DNA of 64,000 nucleotides from Paenibacillus aurantius (GCF_032268605.1 NZ_CP130318.1:3320001-3384000), one strand, 5' to 3'; shown: positions 8,666 through 18,261, numbered from the stretch's first letter. Numbers and translations: made by a program. Notes: generated by a model from the sequence alone, not told the origin.

Positions 8666-10099
8666 TCAAACCGCCTGCACCCGAAGCGCCTTATAAGGCT
8701 TCGAGGGCAGATCAATACGAGATGTCCCTGTGAAGGTTCCTTCCAGGGGTTGAATGGACATTTCCCAAATGTCTATAAGTTCTACCCGGTAATGCCGGTC
8801 CGGCTTTAAGTCAAGCTCATAATAGGAAGGACGGTATTTCCCCAAATAGATCAGGGCATATTCCCCTTCCCTTCTTTTTTGTATCCAATCCTCGGGGCCT
8901 TCTTCCATGATGGTTCGCAGGAACCGGATGCGCTCCGGGCTTTCCCCGTAGAGCTTGCCCCCGCTCGATATCCAGGCGCGGGTCGGTGTATTCTCGAACG
9001 ATTCCCCGTGAGCGACGAAGCCGCCTCTCGTGAACCCCTCCCAGTAGCGGCTGACCAATTCCAACCCGGTGATGTTCCCCCATCTTCTGGAAATGTTGCC
9101 CTCATAGGAAATTTCGTCAATCGTAATCGGCTTGCGGACCGCTTCCCTCCATGCGGTGGTCAGCTCCGCATCCCAATGCTGAATGCTCTGATGGGTCAGC
9201 CACGATTTGCCAAAGTCAAAAAGGGAAGAGCGCTCATACATTTTCGTCCCGTTGTGAATGGAACGCAGCCGCTGATAGGGATCCTTCTTCTGGACGTACT
9301 GCAGCAGGCGGTCCCAATCCTCCACCGTTTTGGCCTTGTTGAAATCATATTCATTGGACAGCGACCACCAGACATTCCGGAAGGCGGCCAGCCTCGCGAT
9401 CACATAGCGCAGAAAGTGGAAATCCTGCTCCCGTGTCAGGCTGTTGAAGCCCCATCCCCCTTGCTTGTCGTAGGGATGAAACAAGATCAGATCCGCCTCC
9501 ACCCCGAGGTTCCTTAGATCCAGAATCCGTTTCTCCAGATGCTGGAAGAAGGCGGGATTGAAGCGGGACGTATCCGCGTCCTCCGGGGAGGTTCCGCTGA
9601 AAGCCACCATAGGCGGGCGCATATCCCGGGTCGGAAGCAGGCACATGCGCATTTTGTTAAAGGGCGACTGGGCGAGCTCCTTCAAGGTCATCTCCTCATG
9701 GCCTTCATCCCCTGTATGGGTCCAGTGGTAGCACGTGGTGCCAAACGGCATATAGCGGGTTCCATCCTCGTAAGCGAAATAGTAACCGTTATGCACCTTA
9801 ACCGGTCCGTGGTTTCCCGGCTGAGGGGTCGTGCATTCCCATTGTCCGGTAATGCCGTTCAGTTCCGGGACATTGCTTATCGTTTCGTAACGCCAGATTC
9901 CTTCCCGGTCCGGCATAAATCGGATCCGGTAGGATCCCTCTCCATCGTAGAACCCTTCGATTTCCATCTTGTCATTCCGGTATTGAAAACGCGCTGCAAG
10001 GAACACCTCTTCATACGGGTTCCCGTCTGACGGGCCGTCCAGGGTCAGCTCGAAAATGTCCCAACGCTCTACTTGCTCGATACTCCCGAGTTTTGTCAT
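8666..10099 (-). CDS. DUF5060/DUF5605-type glycoside hydrolase
   Basis: A 477-aa intracellular glycosidase-like protein. Residues ~10-95 form the DUF5060 domain (VERWDIFELTLDG, RIRFMPDREGIW). Residues ~100-390 look like a TIM barrel, with candidate catalytic acids in WWSLSNEYDF (Asn-Glu pair typical of clan GH-A acid/base) and TIDEISYEGN (candidate nucleophile). The C-terminal ~85 residues are a beta domain with YALIYLGKYRPSYYELDL, like DUF5605. No leader peptide. It lies 12 nt upstream of its paralog and 32 nt after the permease gene, at the switch from transport to enzyme genes in the operon. The substrate is not evident; a pectic side-chain sugar is inferred from context. Confidence 0.78.
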   Translation of the reverse strand: MTKLGSIEQVERWDIFELTLDGPSDGNPYEEVFLAARFQYRNDKMEIEGFYDGEGSYRIRFMPDREGIWRYETISNVPELNGITGQWECTTPQPGNHGPVKVHNGYYFAYEDGTRYMPFGTTCYHWTHTGDEGHEEMTLKELAQSPFNKMRMCLLPTRDMRPPMVAFSGTSPEDADTSRFNPAFFQHLEKRILDLRNLGVEADLILFHPYDKQGGWGFNSLTREQDFHFLRYVIARLAAFRNVWWSLSNEYDFNKAKTVEDWDRLLQYVQKKDPYQRLRSIHNGTKMYERSSLFDFGKSWLTHQSIQHWDAELTTAWREAVRKPITIDEISYEGNISRRWGNITGLELVSRYWEGFTRGGFVAHGESFENTPTRAWISSGGKLYGESPERIRFLRTIMEEGPEDWIQKRREGEYALIYLGKYRPSYYELDLKPDRHYRVELIDIWEMSIQPLEGTFTGTSRIDLPSKPYKALRVQAV

Positions 10100-10131
10100 C
10101 TTTCTCTACCCTCTCCCTATCCTTTCGGTCT

Positions 10132-11085
10132 TTATTCCACCAGTCCCGTACGCTCCACGCCCTCCACAAACCATCGCTGTGAGAAGAGATAAAGGATGAG
10201 AGGAGGCATGACCGCGAGGAACGACTTCGCCATATCGAGGGATTTGGCAAAGAGCTGTCCTTCCTCCGTGCTGAGGTCCGCCGTCGCTTTGGTGAGCGCA
10301 ATGGACAAGGGAACATCCTGCATCTTAAACAAGAACATCATGGGATAATAACTGTCATTCCAGTTCCAAACGAAGGAAAACAGGAACACGACCACAATCG
10401 CCGGCGTGGCGATCGGAAGCATGACCTTGAAGAATACCCGATAGAGGCTTGCCCCGTCGATCTTGGCCGCTTCCTCCAGCTCCTTCGGCAGAATGGAGAA
10501 AAATTGGCGATAGATGATGACGTAGAGGGCTCCCTTCAGTCCGTGACCGAACAAAGCGGGCACGATCATCGGATAGTAGGTATCGACCCAGCCGACTTCC
10601 CGGTACATGAGAATCAGCGGTAGAACCGTTACCTGCGGCGGGATCACAAAGGTGAAGATCAGGCAGGCGAACCAGAACCGCTTGAAGGGGAACGCCACCC
10701 GGGCAAAGGCATAGCCCGCCATGGCGCAGGCCACCAGCTGAAAAAGGGATGCTACGATCGAAAGCCCGAAGCTCACGCTGAAGGAAACCGGATATCGAAG
10801 CAGGGTCCACGCCTTGCTCAGATGCCCCCAGTAAAGCGACCGGGGGATCCAGTTTACGGAAGGATCCAGCAGGTCCTGCAGCCCCTTCACCATGGTCGTC
10901 ACCATATACAGAATCGGATTAAGATACAGATAGGCGGTTTCGATCAGAATGACATACAAGAACAACCGGAAAAGCAGGCCTTTGTCAGCCTCCTTCCCGA
11001 AGAGAATCAGCCGGATTCTTTCTCCTGTTCCCATCAGCATAGGCCGGATGGGTTTATTCCGAAGCGCGTTAATGACCTTCCCCAT
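10132..11085 (-). CDS. Carbohydrate ABC transporter permease, MalG type (CUT1)
   Basis: A 317-aa inner-membrane permease with about six membrane segments. The ATPase-coupling EAA loop reads EEAAKIDGASLYRVFFKVMLP and is followed by TPAIVVVFLFSFVWNWND, typical of MalG/CUT1 proteins. The N-terminal ~45 residues are a longer cytoplasmic lead than usual. Ribosome site GGGGGGAG precedes the ATG. It is 12 nt from the MalF-type gene at 11098-11964, with which it should form a heterodimeric pore. This is the second permease pair in the operon. Confidence 0.93.
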   Translation of the reverse strand: MGKVINALRNKPIRPMLMGTGERIRLILFGKEADKGLLFRLFLYVILIETAYLYLNPILYMVTTMVKGLQDLLDPSVNWIPRSLYWGHLSKAWTLLRYPVSFSVSFGLSIVASLFQLVACAMAGYAFARVAFPFKRFWFACLIFTFVIPPQVTVLPLILMYREVGWVDTYYPMIVPALFGHGLKGALYVIIYRQFFSILPKELEEAAKIDGASLYRVFFKVMLPIATPAIVVVFLFSFVWNWNDSYYPMMFLFKMQDVPLSIALTKATADLSTEEGQLFAKSLDMAKSFLAVMPPLILYLFSQRWFVEGVERTGLVE

Positions 11086-11097
11086 ACTACTCCCCCC

Positions 11098-11964
11098 TTA
11101 CCTAGTTTGAGCCGTGCTGCGGGATGCCTTGGCAAACAGCAGAAAGACGACGCCGAGAAAAAACAGAATGATAAGGAAATAGATCCAGATAAGCGCGCTT
11201 GTCGGCCCGTATTGGGTTGGGTTAACGGCGGCGAGGATCGGATTGCCCGGGAAAGTGAACAGATCCACCACGGTATAGATGGTATTCAGAAGCACGAACG
11301 GCATCATGCCGGGCAGGGTAATCTTCCAGAACATTTCCCAAGGATTGGCCCCGTCGATGCGCGCCGCCTCGTACACCGAAGCCGAGATGGTCTGCCTTCC
11401 GGCAAGGAAGAGCAGAATTTGAACGCCGGAGTACCATAGAATAAGCACGAAGGAATTCAGGACGCTCAAGATTGGAGTGGCCCAGGAGGCCGGCAAATAC
11501 TGGGCTATGGCAGTCGACAAGGAGAACTGCTCCAGGAAGCCGAGCTGTCCGCGGCCCTGGCTGAGAAACCGGTCGATAACGTTCCCGGAAGAGAAAATAA
11601 CCGGGAGGAAGAACACCGCCCTAAAGAAGCTCCTTCCCCAGAACCGCTGGTTCAGCATGATCGCGATCATGAACGAAAAGATCACGATGATCGGAATCAT
11701 GAACAGAACCTGGCGCAGAAACGGCAGCAGGGAATCATAAAGGGCGCTGCCGTCCTCAAACAGAATGCTGTGATAGTATTTCAGCCCGACGAACGTGTTC
11801 GTGATGCCGGTTCCGGTTATCCGGACGCTGTGAAAGCTCATGAACAAGGAATACACCAGCGGAAAGGACACGAATAAGAGAAATCCGACTATCCAGGGTA
11901 GAATTAGGAAGATACCTTCGTATCTATGCGAGAGCGTGTTCTTCATGCGGATCCATGCGTTCAT
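11098..11964 (-). CDS. Carbohydrate ABC transporter permease, MalF type (CUT1)
   Basis: A 288-aa membrane permease, six predicted membrane segments, first at IFLILPWIVGFLLFVSFPLV. The EAA loop is EAARIDGANPWEMFWKITLPG. Its ATG overlaps the stop codon of the DUF5696 gene (ATGA at 11961-11964), so translation is coupled to that protein rather than to a binding protein. It pairs with the MalG-type gene just downstream. The operon already contains another MalF/MalG pair next to the binding-protein gene; the partner binding protein of this pair is unclear, possibly the lipoprotein encoded at 28977-30317. Confidence 0.92.
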   Translation of the reverse strand: MNAWIRMKNTLSHRYEGIFLILPWIVGFLLFVSFPLVYSLFMSFHSVRITGTGITNTFVGLKYYHSILFEDGSALYDSLLPFLRQVLFMIPIIVIFSFMIAIMLNQRFWGRSFFRAVFFLPVIFSSGNVIDRFLSQGRGQLGFLEQFSLSTAIAQYLPASWATPILSVLNSFVLILWYSGVQILLFLAGRQTISASVYEAARIDGANPWEMFWKITLPGMMPFVLLNTIYTVVDLFTFPGNPILAAVNPTQYGPTSALIWIYFLIILFFLGVVFLLFAKASRSTAQTR

Positions 11965-14222
11965 CCCTTCCCGCCCCCTTCGATCACAATGAAATCCTGA
12001 GCGGGAATTTCCCGTCCCTCCACCGTAACAGGAGTGGTGTTGTAGTTGACGAGAACCCGTTTGCCCTTGGCATAAGCCGTTTCCTTTACATTCACGGCCA
12101 CCGTCCGATGCCCGGTTATGTATTGATTCTGCACATCACCCAGAGTGCTTGCGAAGCGGTTGTATTCCTCCACAATGGTTTTCTCCCACTCCTCATAATT
12201 CAAGCTGTACTGCCAAACCGTGAAGGCTTTCTTCATGGTTTCCGTTTTGGCATTCATCACGAGAAAGGAAGGAGCCGCGCCGTACTCGATGGCCCGCAGG
12301 AAATCCTTGCGGTATTCGTCTCTTGTGTTCCCCCAGTTAAGCGTATAGGGAAGCACGCCGTGAAGGACGATCTGCGCGAAAGGTACCGCTTCATCCATGA
12401 AAAGATCGTAAGAGTAGTCATTGGGCAGGGAACGGACCGCCCCGGTATTCTTCCAGGCATAAGCGTTCCCCCTAAGGAGGGTGACCAGGTCCAGCTGGGA
12501 GCCGGCCTCCTCAACCATGCTGCTTTGGATGGCGGCCGCCTTGTCCCGGTCCGCCCGGTAACGGGGGTTATAGTCGCTGAACAGCGTTTGCCCGATCCCA
12601 TCCAGCTGCAAGCCGTTGACTCCTAGCGCCGCAATCTTGGGGAGGGCTTCTTTCAGCTTGCTCTGGGAAATGAGGGGGCTCACAAGAGTAATCGAGTTGT
12701 CGGTCCGCATATTGCGAAAATCGAGTACGGTTCCCGCCTGGTTCTGCATGCCCTGCTGCTTCGGCTTGAATCCCTTGTTGTCGTTGTTAAGTGTATAGTC
12801 CGCTTCGAGCAGGACGGAATCTCCCTTAGAACGGGCGTAAGCGGCAAAGCTTTTCATCCCCTCGTTCCCTCCGAGACGCCCGTCCGTGGTAGTTCCGAAG
12901 CCGAGGGTGGAAAGCCCTTTGCTTTGCCAGCCCTTATAAGTGACCACCAGCTGGGGAATCCCCTGACCGTGAAGACGGTCTACCAGCTTCTTCGCCTCTT
13001 CGGTCGTCGTGCCGGTAATATAGCGGTTAGTCAGAAAGCCTTTTTCCACGTCACCCCCAACCAGGTCAACGAACAGAGGCAAGGACGAGGATTCGCCCGA
13101 GGGCTGTTTCAACCCTTGCTCCGCCAGGAGATACTCGCGGTACTTGGCCGCCATGCCCGCATAATCGCTTTGGCTTCCCGGAAGCACGTAATACCGGACG
13201 CTCCGGTCCCCGTCAAAGCGAATTTTGCTGTAGGTTTGAAAGCCTTGTTTCTGATCCTGGCTGGTCGGCTGAAAATATTGAAGACGGTAGTCATGTTCCA
13301 CGGTGGCCCAGGCGTACCGGCTGTACACGCCCGAGGGCGCTGCAAAGATATAGCCGAATTCCGCTCCTTTGTCCGCCACAGCGAGGACCCCGCTTCCGCC
13401 CGACTTGATCCCATATACCGGCATCGCAATCGTTTGGCGGTTGGTAAAAACGGATTGGAAAGCCATATCGCTACCATAAATGGCTTCGCGGAAGACGGTC
13501 TTGTCATTCGTCAGGTTTTCCTTAAACCGGTAGAGAGCTCCCGAGCCATCCGGCAACAGGAGATATCCCTCTTGTTCCCCCGGCTGGGCCGATCCGAGAA
13601 ACGGATACAGCTTCATATTCAGAAGGGAATCCTTTCCCTCCTCGATGCCCTCATCCAGAACCTTGGTCTCTACATAATCCTCCTTAAGACGCACTTCCAC
13701 CGGCACCATCATCTCAATGGATGGCAGAACGAACGTGAGGGCAAAGCCCCCATCTATTTTCTTCCAATTCGTTATGCCTCCATTTAAAGAAAGCAGGCTG
13801 TTTACTTTCACCTCGGGCTTTGCCGCCTTGCGGGTCAGATCGACCGTTTCGAGTAGGATCGGAGACCGCAGATGACTGCGCCAGGTACCCGTAATGGTCT
13901 CCCGGGCCCACTCTTCCGGATTCGGATACGACCGCAGCAGATGGCCGTCCCTTTTGTCCTCTACCTTAAAATGCCCGGTGTTAGGGTCGGCATAGAGACG
14001 CAGCAGGCTGCTTTCGGCGATGAGCTGAAAATCCGCTTCGTTCGGCAGGTCGCCCTTCGTGCTGACGGCCGGCTTCAAATTGGACGGAATGGATACCTTG
14101 GCCTTTGCCTCCGGAACCAACGCCCCGTTTTGCCCGCCGGAATGCAGCCAGCCATAGAGGATGGCGCCGGCTGTAATCGCGGTGACCCCTGCCCAGGAAA
14201 GAAGCTTTCGTTTGAGGCTCAT
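11961..14222 (-). CDS. DUF5696-type membrane-anchored glycosidase-like protein
   Basis: A 753-aa protein matching the DUF5696 family, which has no established function. An N-terminal single anchor (SWAGVTAITAGAILYGWLHS) leads to a large outside portion. Residues ~60-390 are beta-rich; residues ~395-690 show a TIM-barrel-like alternation with acidic strand ends in LLEADYTLN, GVNGLQLDGIGQ and LNWGNTRDEYRKDF, resembling catalytic sites of alpha-glycosidases. Start at 14222 is preferred to a further upstream ATG at 14297: AGGAGGTG sits 7 nt before it and it overlaps the YIP1 gene's stop as ATGA. The gene sits between the YIP1 gene and a permease, so I infer a role at the membrane, processing or guiding captured glycan to the pore. 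Enzyme activity is unproven. Confidence 0.8.
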   Translation of the reverse strand: MSLKRKLLSWAGVTAITAGAILYGWLHSGGQNGALVPEAKAKVSIPSNLKPAVSTKGDLPNEADFQLIAESSLLRLYADPNTGHFKVEDKRDGHLLRSYPNPEEWARETITGTWRSHLRSPILLETVDLTRKAAKPEVKVNSLLSLNGGITNWKKIDGGFALTFVLPSIEMMVPVEVRLKEDYVETKVLDEGIEEGKDSLLNMKLYPFLGSAQPGEQEGYLLLPDGSGALYRFKENLTNDKTVFREAIYGSDMAFQSVFTNRQTIAMPVYGIKSGGSGVLAVADKGAEFGYIFAAPSGVYSRYAWATVEHDYRLQYFQPTSQDQKQGFQTYSKIRFDGDRSVRYYVLPGSQSDYAGMAAKYREYLLAEQGLKQPSGESSSLPLFVDLVGGDVEKGFLTNRYITGTTTEEAKKLVDRLHGQGIPQLVVTYKGWQSKGLSTLGFGTTTDGRLGGNEGMKSFAAYARSKGDSVLLEADYTLNNDNKGFKPKQQGMQNQAGTVLDFRNMRTDNSITLVSPLISQSKLKEALPKIAALGVNGLQLDGIGQTLFSDYNPRYRADRDKAAAIQSSMVEEAGSQLDLVTLLRGNAYAWKNTGAVRSLPNDYSYDLFMDEAVPFAQIVLHGVLPYTLNWGNTRDEYRKDFLRAIEYGAAPSFLVMNAKTETMKKAFTVWQYSLNYEEWEKTIVEEYNRFASTLGDVQNQYITGHRTVAVNVKETAYAKGKRVLVNYNTTPVTVEGREIPAQDFIVIEGGGKG

Positions 14223-16360
14223 CGGACGGACACCTCCTGAAGAATGGAATAGAGGAAGTTTCGGAGCTCCGCCGATAGCCCAAACACGATAAAACACAAA
14301 ACTCCCAGTATGATCATGGTTCCGACGGTAAACAGCAGGTTAACAGCCGTCTCGCCCACACTGTAATTCTGCACGGACTGAACCTGCCAAATAAGAAGCA
14401 GTACGACCCATACGACCATGCCGCTGTGAAGAAAGTTAAAAATGGATGCTTCACTGAGGGTCATGCCGTTCGACAGGAAGGTAAGCGGGAGCCCCACTGC
14501 AATCAAGGGGGTGAGGGCATAGGCGCTGCCGACGAAGACGTCGACGAACCGGCCTTCCCCCCGCCGAATGGAGCTGACCAAATAATTCGAAACAATCCAA
14601 GCCACCCACACCAGAAAAAATTGCAGGAAAATGGTTGCCGCTCCAGCCGGTCTAATGGCTTCCGCATTGAAGGTAAAGCTGGTTTGGGTTCGGGACACGG
14701 CATAGGAGAGATAGGCTAGTACCAGAATAATGACGGCACTCGCGACGCTTCCCTTGCTCTCGTAACGGAGCGCAGTAAATCCGTCGACCGGATGCCTCAG
14801 AATGTACAGCGCATGCCTCAGCTGGGCCGCCAAAGGCCAGCGCCTTTGGAGAAAACGGGGTGTTCCCCAACTTAACCGGTAACGCTTGGCGATAGCCCGG
14901 AACACGAGATAGAGCAAGCCAAGTCCTAGCACGATGTTCATGAACAACCCAAACCGTTCTTGAAACCAGCCCAGCCGGATTTGCCAGAAGGAGTTGGAAT
15001 ATCCGTCCTGCAGGCCCGCGTCATAATAGAGCCGTTTGGCCTCCGCATAATCTCCCCGTCCATAGGCTGCCTGGGCGAGCCCCAGCATGGCGGGGGTATA
15101 GTAGGCGTTGAGGTGCAGAACCTCGCGCCACAGCGCTTCGGCTTCTTTGTATTTGCCATCCAATGTCAGGTTATTCGCTTTATAGACGAGGGCCCCGAAT
15201 TCCGTCTGGCGGAACATTTGAATGAGGTTCGCGTTGTCATCGAGGACGAACAAATCGTTCGTGGAATTGGTTTCGACGGCCGCGGGGCTCTTCACAATGC
15301 CGAGCTGGGTGGTATTGGGACTCGCGTCGCCCGACCAGAAGAACAGCAGGCTGCCAAACGCATCGTACTGGCTGACCATCTTGGAAACGGAATCAATCAC
15401 CGTGAAATTCCCGTTGCCGTCCACGGCAATATCCTTCAGACTTCCCTTCTCCTCCACCCTGCGGAAGCGGACCTCTCCGAAGGAATCGTTTCCCCCGCCG
15501 ACCGAGCTGTCCGTCCCGAGAAAATTCTTCCCGGCGTTGTTTAATTTCTTCACCTGGCCGCTGGTAAGGTTTTCTCCGTAGGAAACCGTATAGAGGAAGC
15601 CCCGGCTGTCGATATCGACGTTGTTGATGGCAGGAGGAAGCTTGCTGGGCTGCTTCTCATACATCTCTCTTGTGTAGATCATTCTCTTCAGGGAATCCAG
15701 AACGGTAAACGGCGCCTCATTGGCGGCGAAGAACCGGACGAATTTGCCGTCCGGATCGAGCTGCATCAGCCCGTTGTAGCTCCCAAGCGAGTTCACGAAC
15801 AGAAAACCCCGCTTGTCGACGGCGACCTTGATCGGCTCGAAACGGTAGGTTTCCGGAATAAACCGGGATTTCGGCAGCTTGAATTCCTTCAGCAGTTTGC
15901 CGTGCGTGTCGAGCTTGACGACCCTGGCATTTCCTGTATCCGCCACGTAAAGGTTGTCCTGCCCGTCGACAAAGAGGCCCTGAGGCTTGTTAAGCGGAGT
16001 TCCAGCCGCCGTGATCACCCGGTCGAAATTTCCTCCGCGGTCAAACATGACGATGCGGTTGTTCCCCGTGTCCGCCACGTAGATACGGTCCTGGGCATCC
16101 AGGAATAGATCGCCGGGCTGTTGAAGAGGCGAACGGACAGTCTTTCCCGGGTTTTTGGGATCGGGAATAAAAATATCCTGACCCAGCACACGCTCGGGGG
16201 CATAAGCAGCCTGCGTCCAAACAAGCCCTCCGGATTTGTTTCGGTAGTTCGTCGAGTAAGGATAATCGGCGTAAGCCTCCTCTGGAACGCTTCCGACCAC
16301 AAGAAGGACCGAAAGCAGGCTCCACAGAAGACGAACAAATAAGGTTCTCGCCGGCTTCAT
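14219..16360 (-). CDS. NHL-repeat, TPR and YIP1-domain membrane protein
   Basis: A 713-aa multidomain protein. A signal peptide (VRLLWSLLSVLLVVGSVPEEAYA) is followed by NHL beta-propeller repeats (DLFLDAQDRIYVADTGNNRIVMF, LFVDGQDNLYVADTGNARVV) to about residue 385. A TPR-like pair follows (YKANNLTLDGKYKEAEALWREVL, YGRGDYAEAKRLYYDAG), then a membrane segment near 475 and a C-terminal YIP1 module with about five membrane segments. The start at 16360 is set by GGGAGG 7-9 nt upstream. The propeller should face outside. It lies between the two permease pairs in an importer operon, which suggests a structural or gating part of the transporter. No enzyme motif is seen and the function is unknown. 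Confidence 0.85.
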   Translation of the reverse strand: MKPARTLFVRLLWSLLSVLLVVGSVPEEAYADYPYSTNYRNKSGGLVWTQAAYAPERVLGQDIFIPDPKNPGKTVRSPLQQPGDLFLDAQDRIYVADTGNNRIVMFDRGGNFDRVITAAGTPLNKPQGLFVDGQDNLYVADTGNARVVKLDTHGKLLKEFKLPKSRFIPETYRFEPIKVAVDKRGFLFVNSLGSYNGLMQLDPDGKFVRFFAANEAPFTVLDSLKRMIYTREMYEKQPSKLPPAINNVDIDSRGFLYTVSYGENLTSGQVKKLNNAGKNFLGTDSSVGGGNDSFGEVRFRRVEEKGSLKDIAVDGNGNFTVIDSVSKMVSQYDAFGSLLFFWSGDASPNTTQLGIVKSPAAVETNSTNDLFVLDDNANLIQMFRQTEFGALVYKANNLTLDGKYKEAEALWREVLHLNAYYTPAMLGLAQAAYGRGDYAEAKRLYYDAGLQDGYSNSFWQIRLGWFQERFGLFMNIVLGLGLLYLVFRAIAKRYRLSWGTPRFLQRRWPLAAQLRHALYILRHPVDGFTALRYESKGSVASAVIILVLAYLSYAVSRTQTSFTFNAEAIRPAGAATIFLQFFLVWVAWIVSNYLVSSIRRGEGRFVDVFVGSAYALTPLIAVGLPLTFLSNGMTLSEASIFNFLHSGMVVWVVLLLIWQVQSVQNYSVGETAVNLLFTVGTMIILGVLCFIVFGLSAELRNFLYSILQEVSVR

Positions 16361-16379
16361 AGCATTTCCTCCCATGGGA

Positions 16380-17276
16380 TCATTTAATGCCGGAATGGGC
16401 CATCGTGGCGATTACCTTGCTTTGGAAAACAAGGAAGATGACCAGGTTGGGGATGAACATAAACAGAGCCGCCGCCGCTGCCGCCCCCTGCCTCGCCACG
16501 TTATTCGCCATGTTGGCCGTAAGGGACGAAATAAAGAACGGGAAGGTCTTCATCTGTTCATCCTGCATGAACAGCGTGGACGTTTCCGTATTCCCCCATG
16601 CCGACTGAAAGGAAATAATGCCGATCGTGGCTACCGCCGGCAGGATGACCGGAATGACGATCCGCAGGAAGACCGTGAATTCTCGGGCTCCATCCATCCT
16701 CGCCGACTCCAGAAGCTCGTTCGGCAGCTGATCGATGAACTGCTTCATGAGGAAGACGCCTACCGGGACGGCCACCATGGGGAGAATATGCCCCCAGTAT
16801 GTATTCATAATGCCCAGATGGCTAACCACCAGATAACGGGGAATCGAAACCGTCTCCGGCGCAAAGAGCAGCGTCAGAATGATGGAGCCGAACACAAACT
16901 TATGACCGGGAAACTTATGTTTGGACAGCGGATAAGCACAGAGCGCGCTGACGCCGGTTACGACGAAGACGCTCAGAACGGCCACGGCCAAGGAATTAAA
17001 CAGATAGCGCGAAACCGGAATAATGGAATCGGATGTCGTATTGAACAGCTCGATAAAATTCTGGATGGACGGATGCCGCGCGAAGATAGTCGGCGGATAA
17101 ACGAACAATTCCTGGTAGGGCTTGAAGGCATGGTTGAAAATATACACCAGCGGCAGCAGCATAAAGGCGCTGAACAACACAAGCAGGAAGACCACGAGCT
17201 TCTCAAAACGGCTCATCCGGAACAGCTTGGAGCGTTTCCTGAGACCCGCTTTTTGGAGCAAGGCCGGCATTTGCAT
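16380..17276 (-). CDS. Carbohydrate ABC transporter permease, MalG type (CUT1)
   Basis: About 298 aa from the preferred ATG at 17276, just after the stop of the MalF-type gene (TAACATG), with AAGGGGG some 9 nt upstream; an ATG at 17285 overlapping that stop is an alternative, and the longer open frame to 17381 is not used. Six membrane segments begin at LVVFLLVLFSAFMLLPLVYIF. The EAA loop is LESARMDGAREFTVFLRIVIP. It forms the first permease pair with 17278-18261, directly downstream of the large binding protein, so these three probably make one importer. Confidence 0.92.
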   Translation of the reverse strand: MQMPALLQKAGLRKRSKLFRMSRFEKLVVFLLVLFSAFMLLPLVYIFNHAFKPYQELFVYPPTIFARHPSIQNFIELFNTTSDSIIPVSRYLFNSLAVAVLSVFVVTGVSALCAYPLSKHKFPGHKFVFGSIILTLLFAPETVSIPRYLVVSHLGIMNTYWGHILPMVAVPVGVFLMKQFIDQLPNELLESARMDGAREFTVFLRIVIPVILPAVATIGIISFQSAWGNTETSTLFMQDEQMKTFPFFISSLTANMANNVARQGAAAAAALFMFIPNLVIFLVFQSKVIATMAHSGIK

Positions 17277-17277
17277 G

Positions 17278-18261
17278 TTATTCATCCCCCTTCGAGCCGA
17301 ACAAGCCCCAGCAGAATTTGTTGGACAGGTACATGAGAAGCAGCAAGAAAACCGACAAAGCGGAAGCATAGCCGAGCTCAAACCGAATGAAGCCGTAATC
17401 CTCGATTTGGTTCATAATCAGGTGCCCGGCATACTGGGGAGTCGGATTCATGCCCGACAGCTGGGTCCCGATTCCCCCAGCCTTGAATGTCCCCACAATC
17501 GCCATGACGGCCCCGAACAGCATTTGGGGCTTCATGGAGGGAATGGTGACGTACCAGATCTCCTCCAGCCTCGACTTGATGCCGTCCAGCCTCCCCGCCT
17601 CGTACAGCTCGGGATTGACATTGAGAATACCCGCCATCATTGCCAGGAACCCTATCCCCATACTGGACCACAGGGTGACGACAATCATCGAGGTCATCAG
17701 ATGCTCCTTGCTTGTGACCCAAAGCACCGGTTCTTTGATCAGCCCGAGATTAAGCAGAAAGCTGTTCAAGTAGCCTATCCGGTCTCCGCTCAACAGCGGG
17801 AGCCAAACGATCGTCATGGCAATGCCTCCCGTGAGGGACGGGGAGTACATGGCAAGCGCGAACCATTTGCGCCAAGTCCCGGGCAGAATGGAAATCAGCC
17901 AGGCGAGCAGGAAGGAGGCGACATAGCCTCCCGGTCCCGCAATCACTGCAAACTTGAACGTATTCGGCAGCGCATACTTCAGAAACAGCAGATCCTGGGA
18001 TACCATGTACCGGAAGTTCTCCCAGCCTATAAACCGGGGCGCCTCCAAGGAGTTGAAGTACATGAAGCTTAGCAGGAAGGCGCAGATAACCGGAACCATA
18101 ATGAAGACTAGAAAACAGATCATAAAAGGGGCGACGAACAGATAGGACAGCCGGTACTGCCAGATCCGCCGGAGCAGCTCCAGGCCTCGGGTCCGGGTAC
18201 GCCGGAGCAGTCCTTCGTCCGCGTATGCCCTTTGCAGGGCCTGAGTGTTAGTTTTGGACAT
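17278..18261 (-). CDS. Carbohydrate ABC transporter permease, MalF type (CUT1)
   Basis: A 327-aa permease with an unusually long, basic cytoplasmic N-terminus (about 40 residues, rich in Arg) before the first membrane segment YLFVAPFMICFLVFIMVPVI. The EAA loop is YEAGRLDGIKSRLEEIWYVTIP. The gene overlaps the binding-protein gene by 14 nt; AAGGGGTG precedes its ATG. With 16380-17276 it forms the pore expected to serve the large binding protein. Confidence 0.92.
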   Translation of the reverse strand: MSKTNTQALQRAYADEGLLRRTRTRGLELLRRIWQYRLSYLFVAPFMICFLVFIMVPVICAFLLSFMYFNSLEAPRFIGWENFRYMVSQDLLFLKYALPNTFKFAVIAGPGGYVASFLLAWLISILPGTWRKWFALAMYSPSLTGGIAMTIVWLPLLSGDRIGYLNSFLLNLGLIKEPVLWVTSKEHLMTSMIVVTLWSSMGIGFLAMMAGILNVNPELYEAGRLDGIKSRLEEIWYVTIPSMKPQMLFGAVMAIVGTFKAGGIGTQLSGMNPTPQYAGHLIMNQIEDYGFIRFELGYASALSVFLLLLMYLSNKFCWGLFGSKGDE

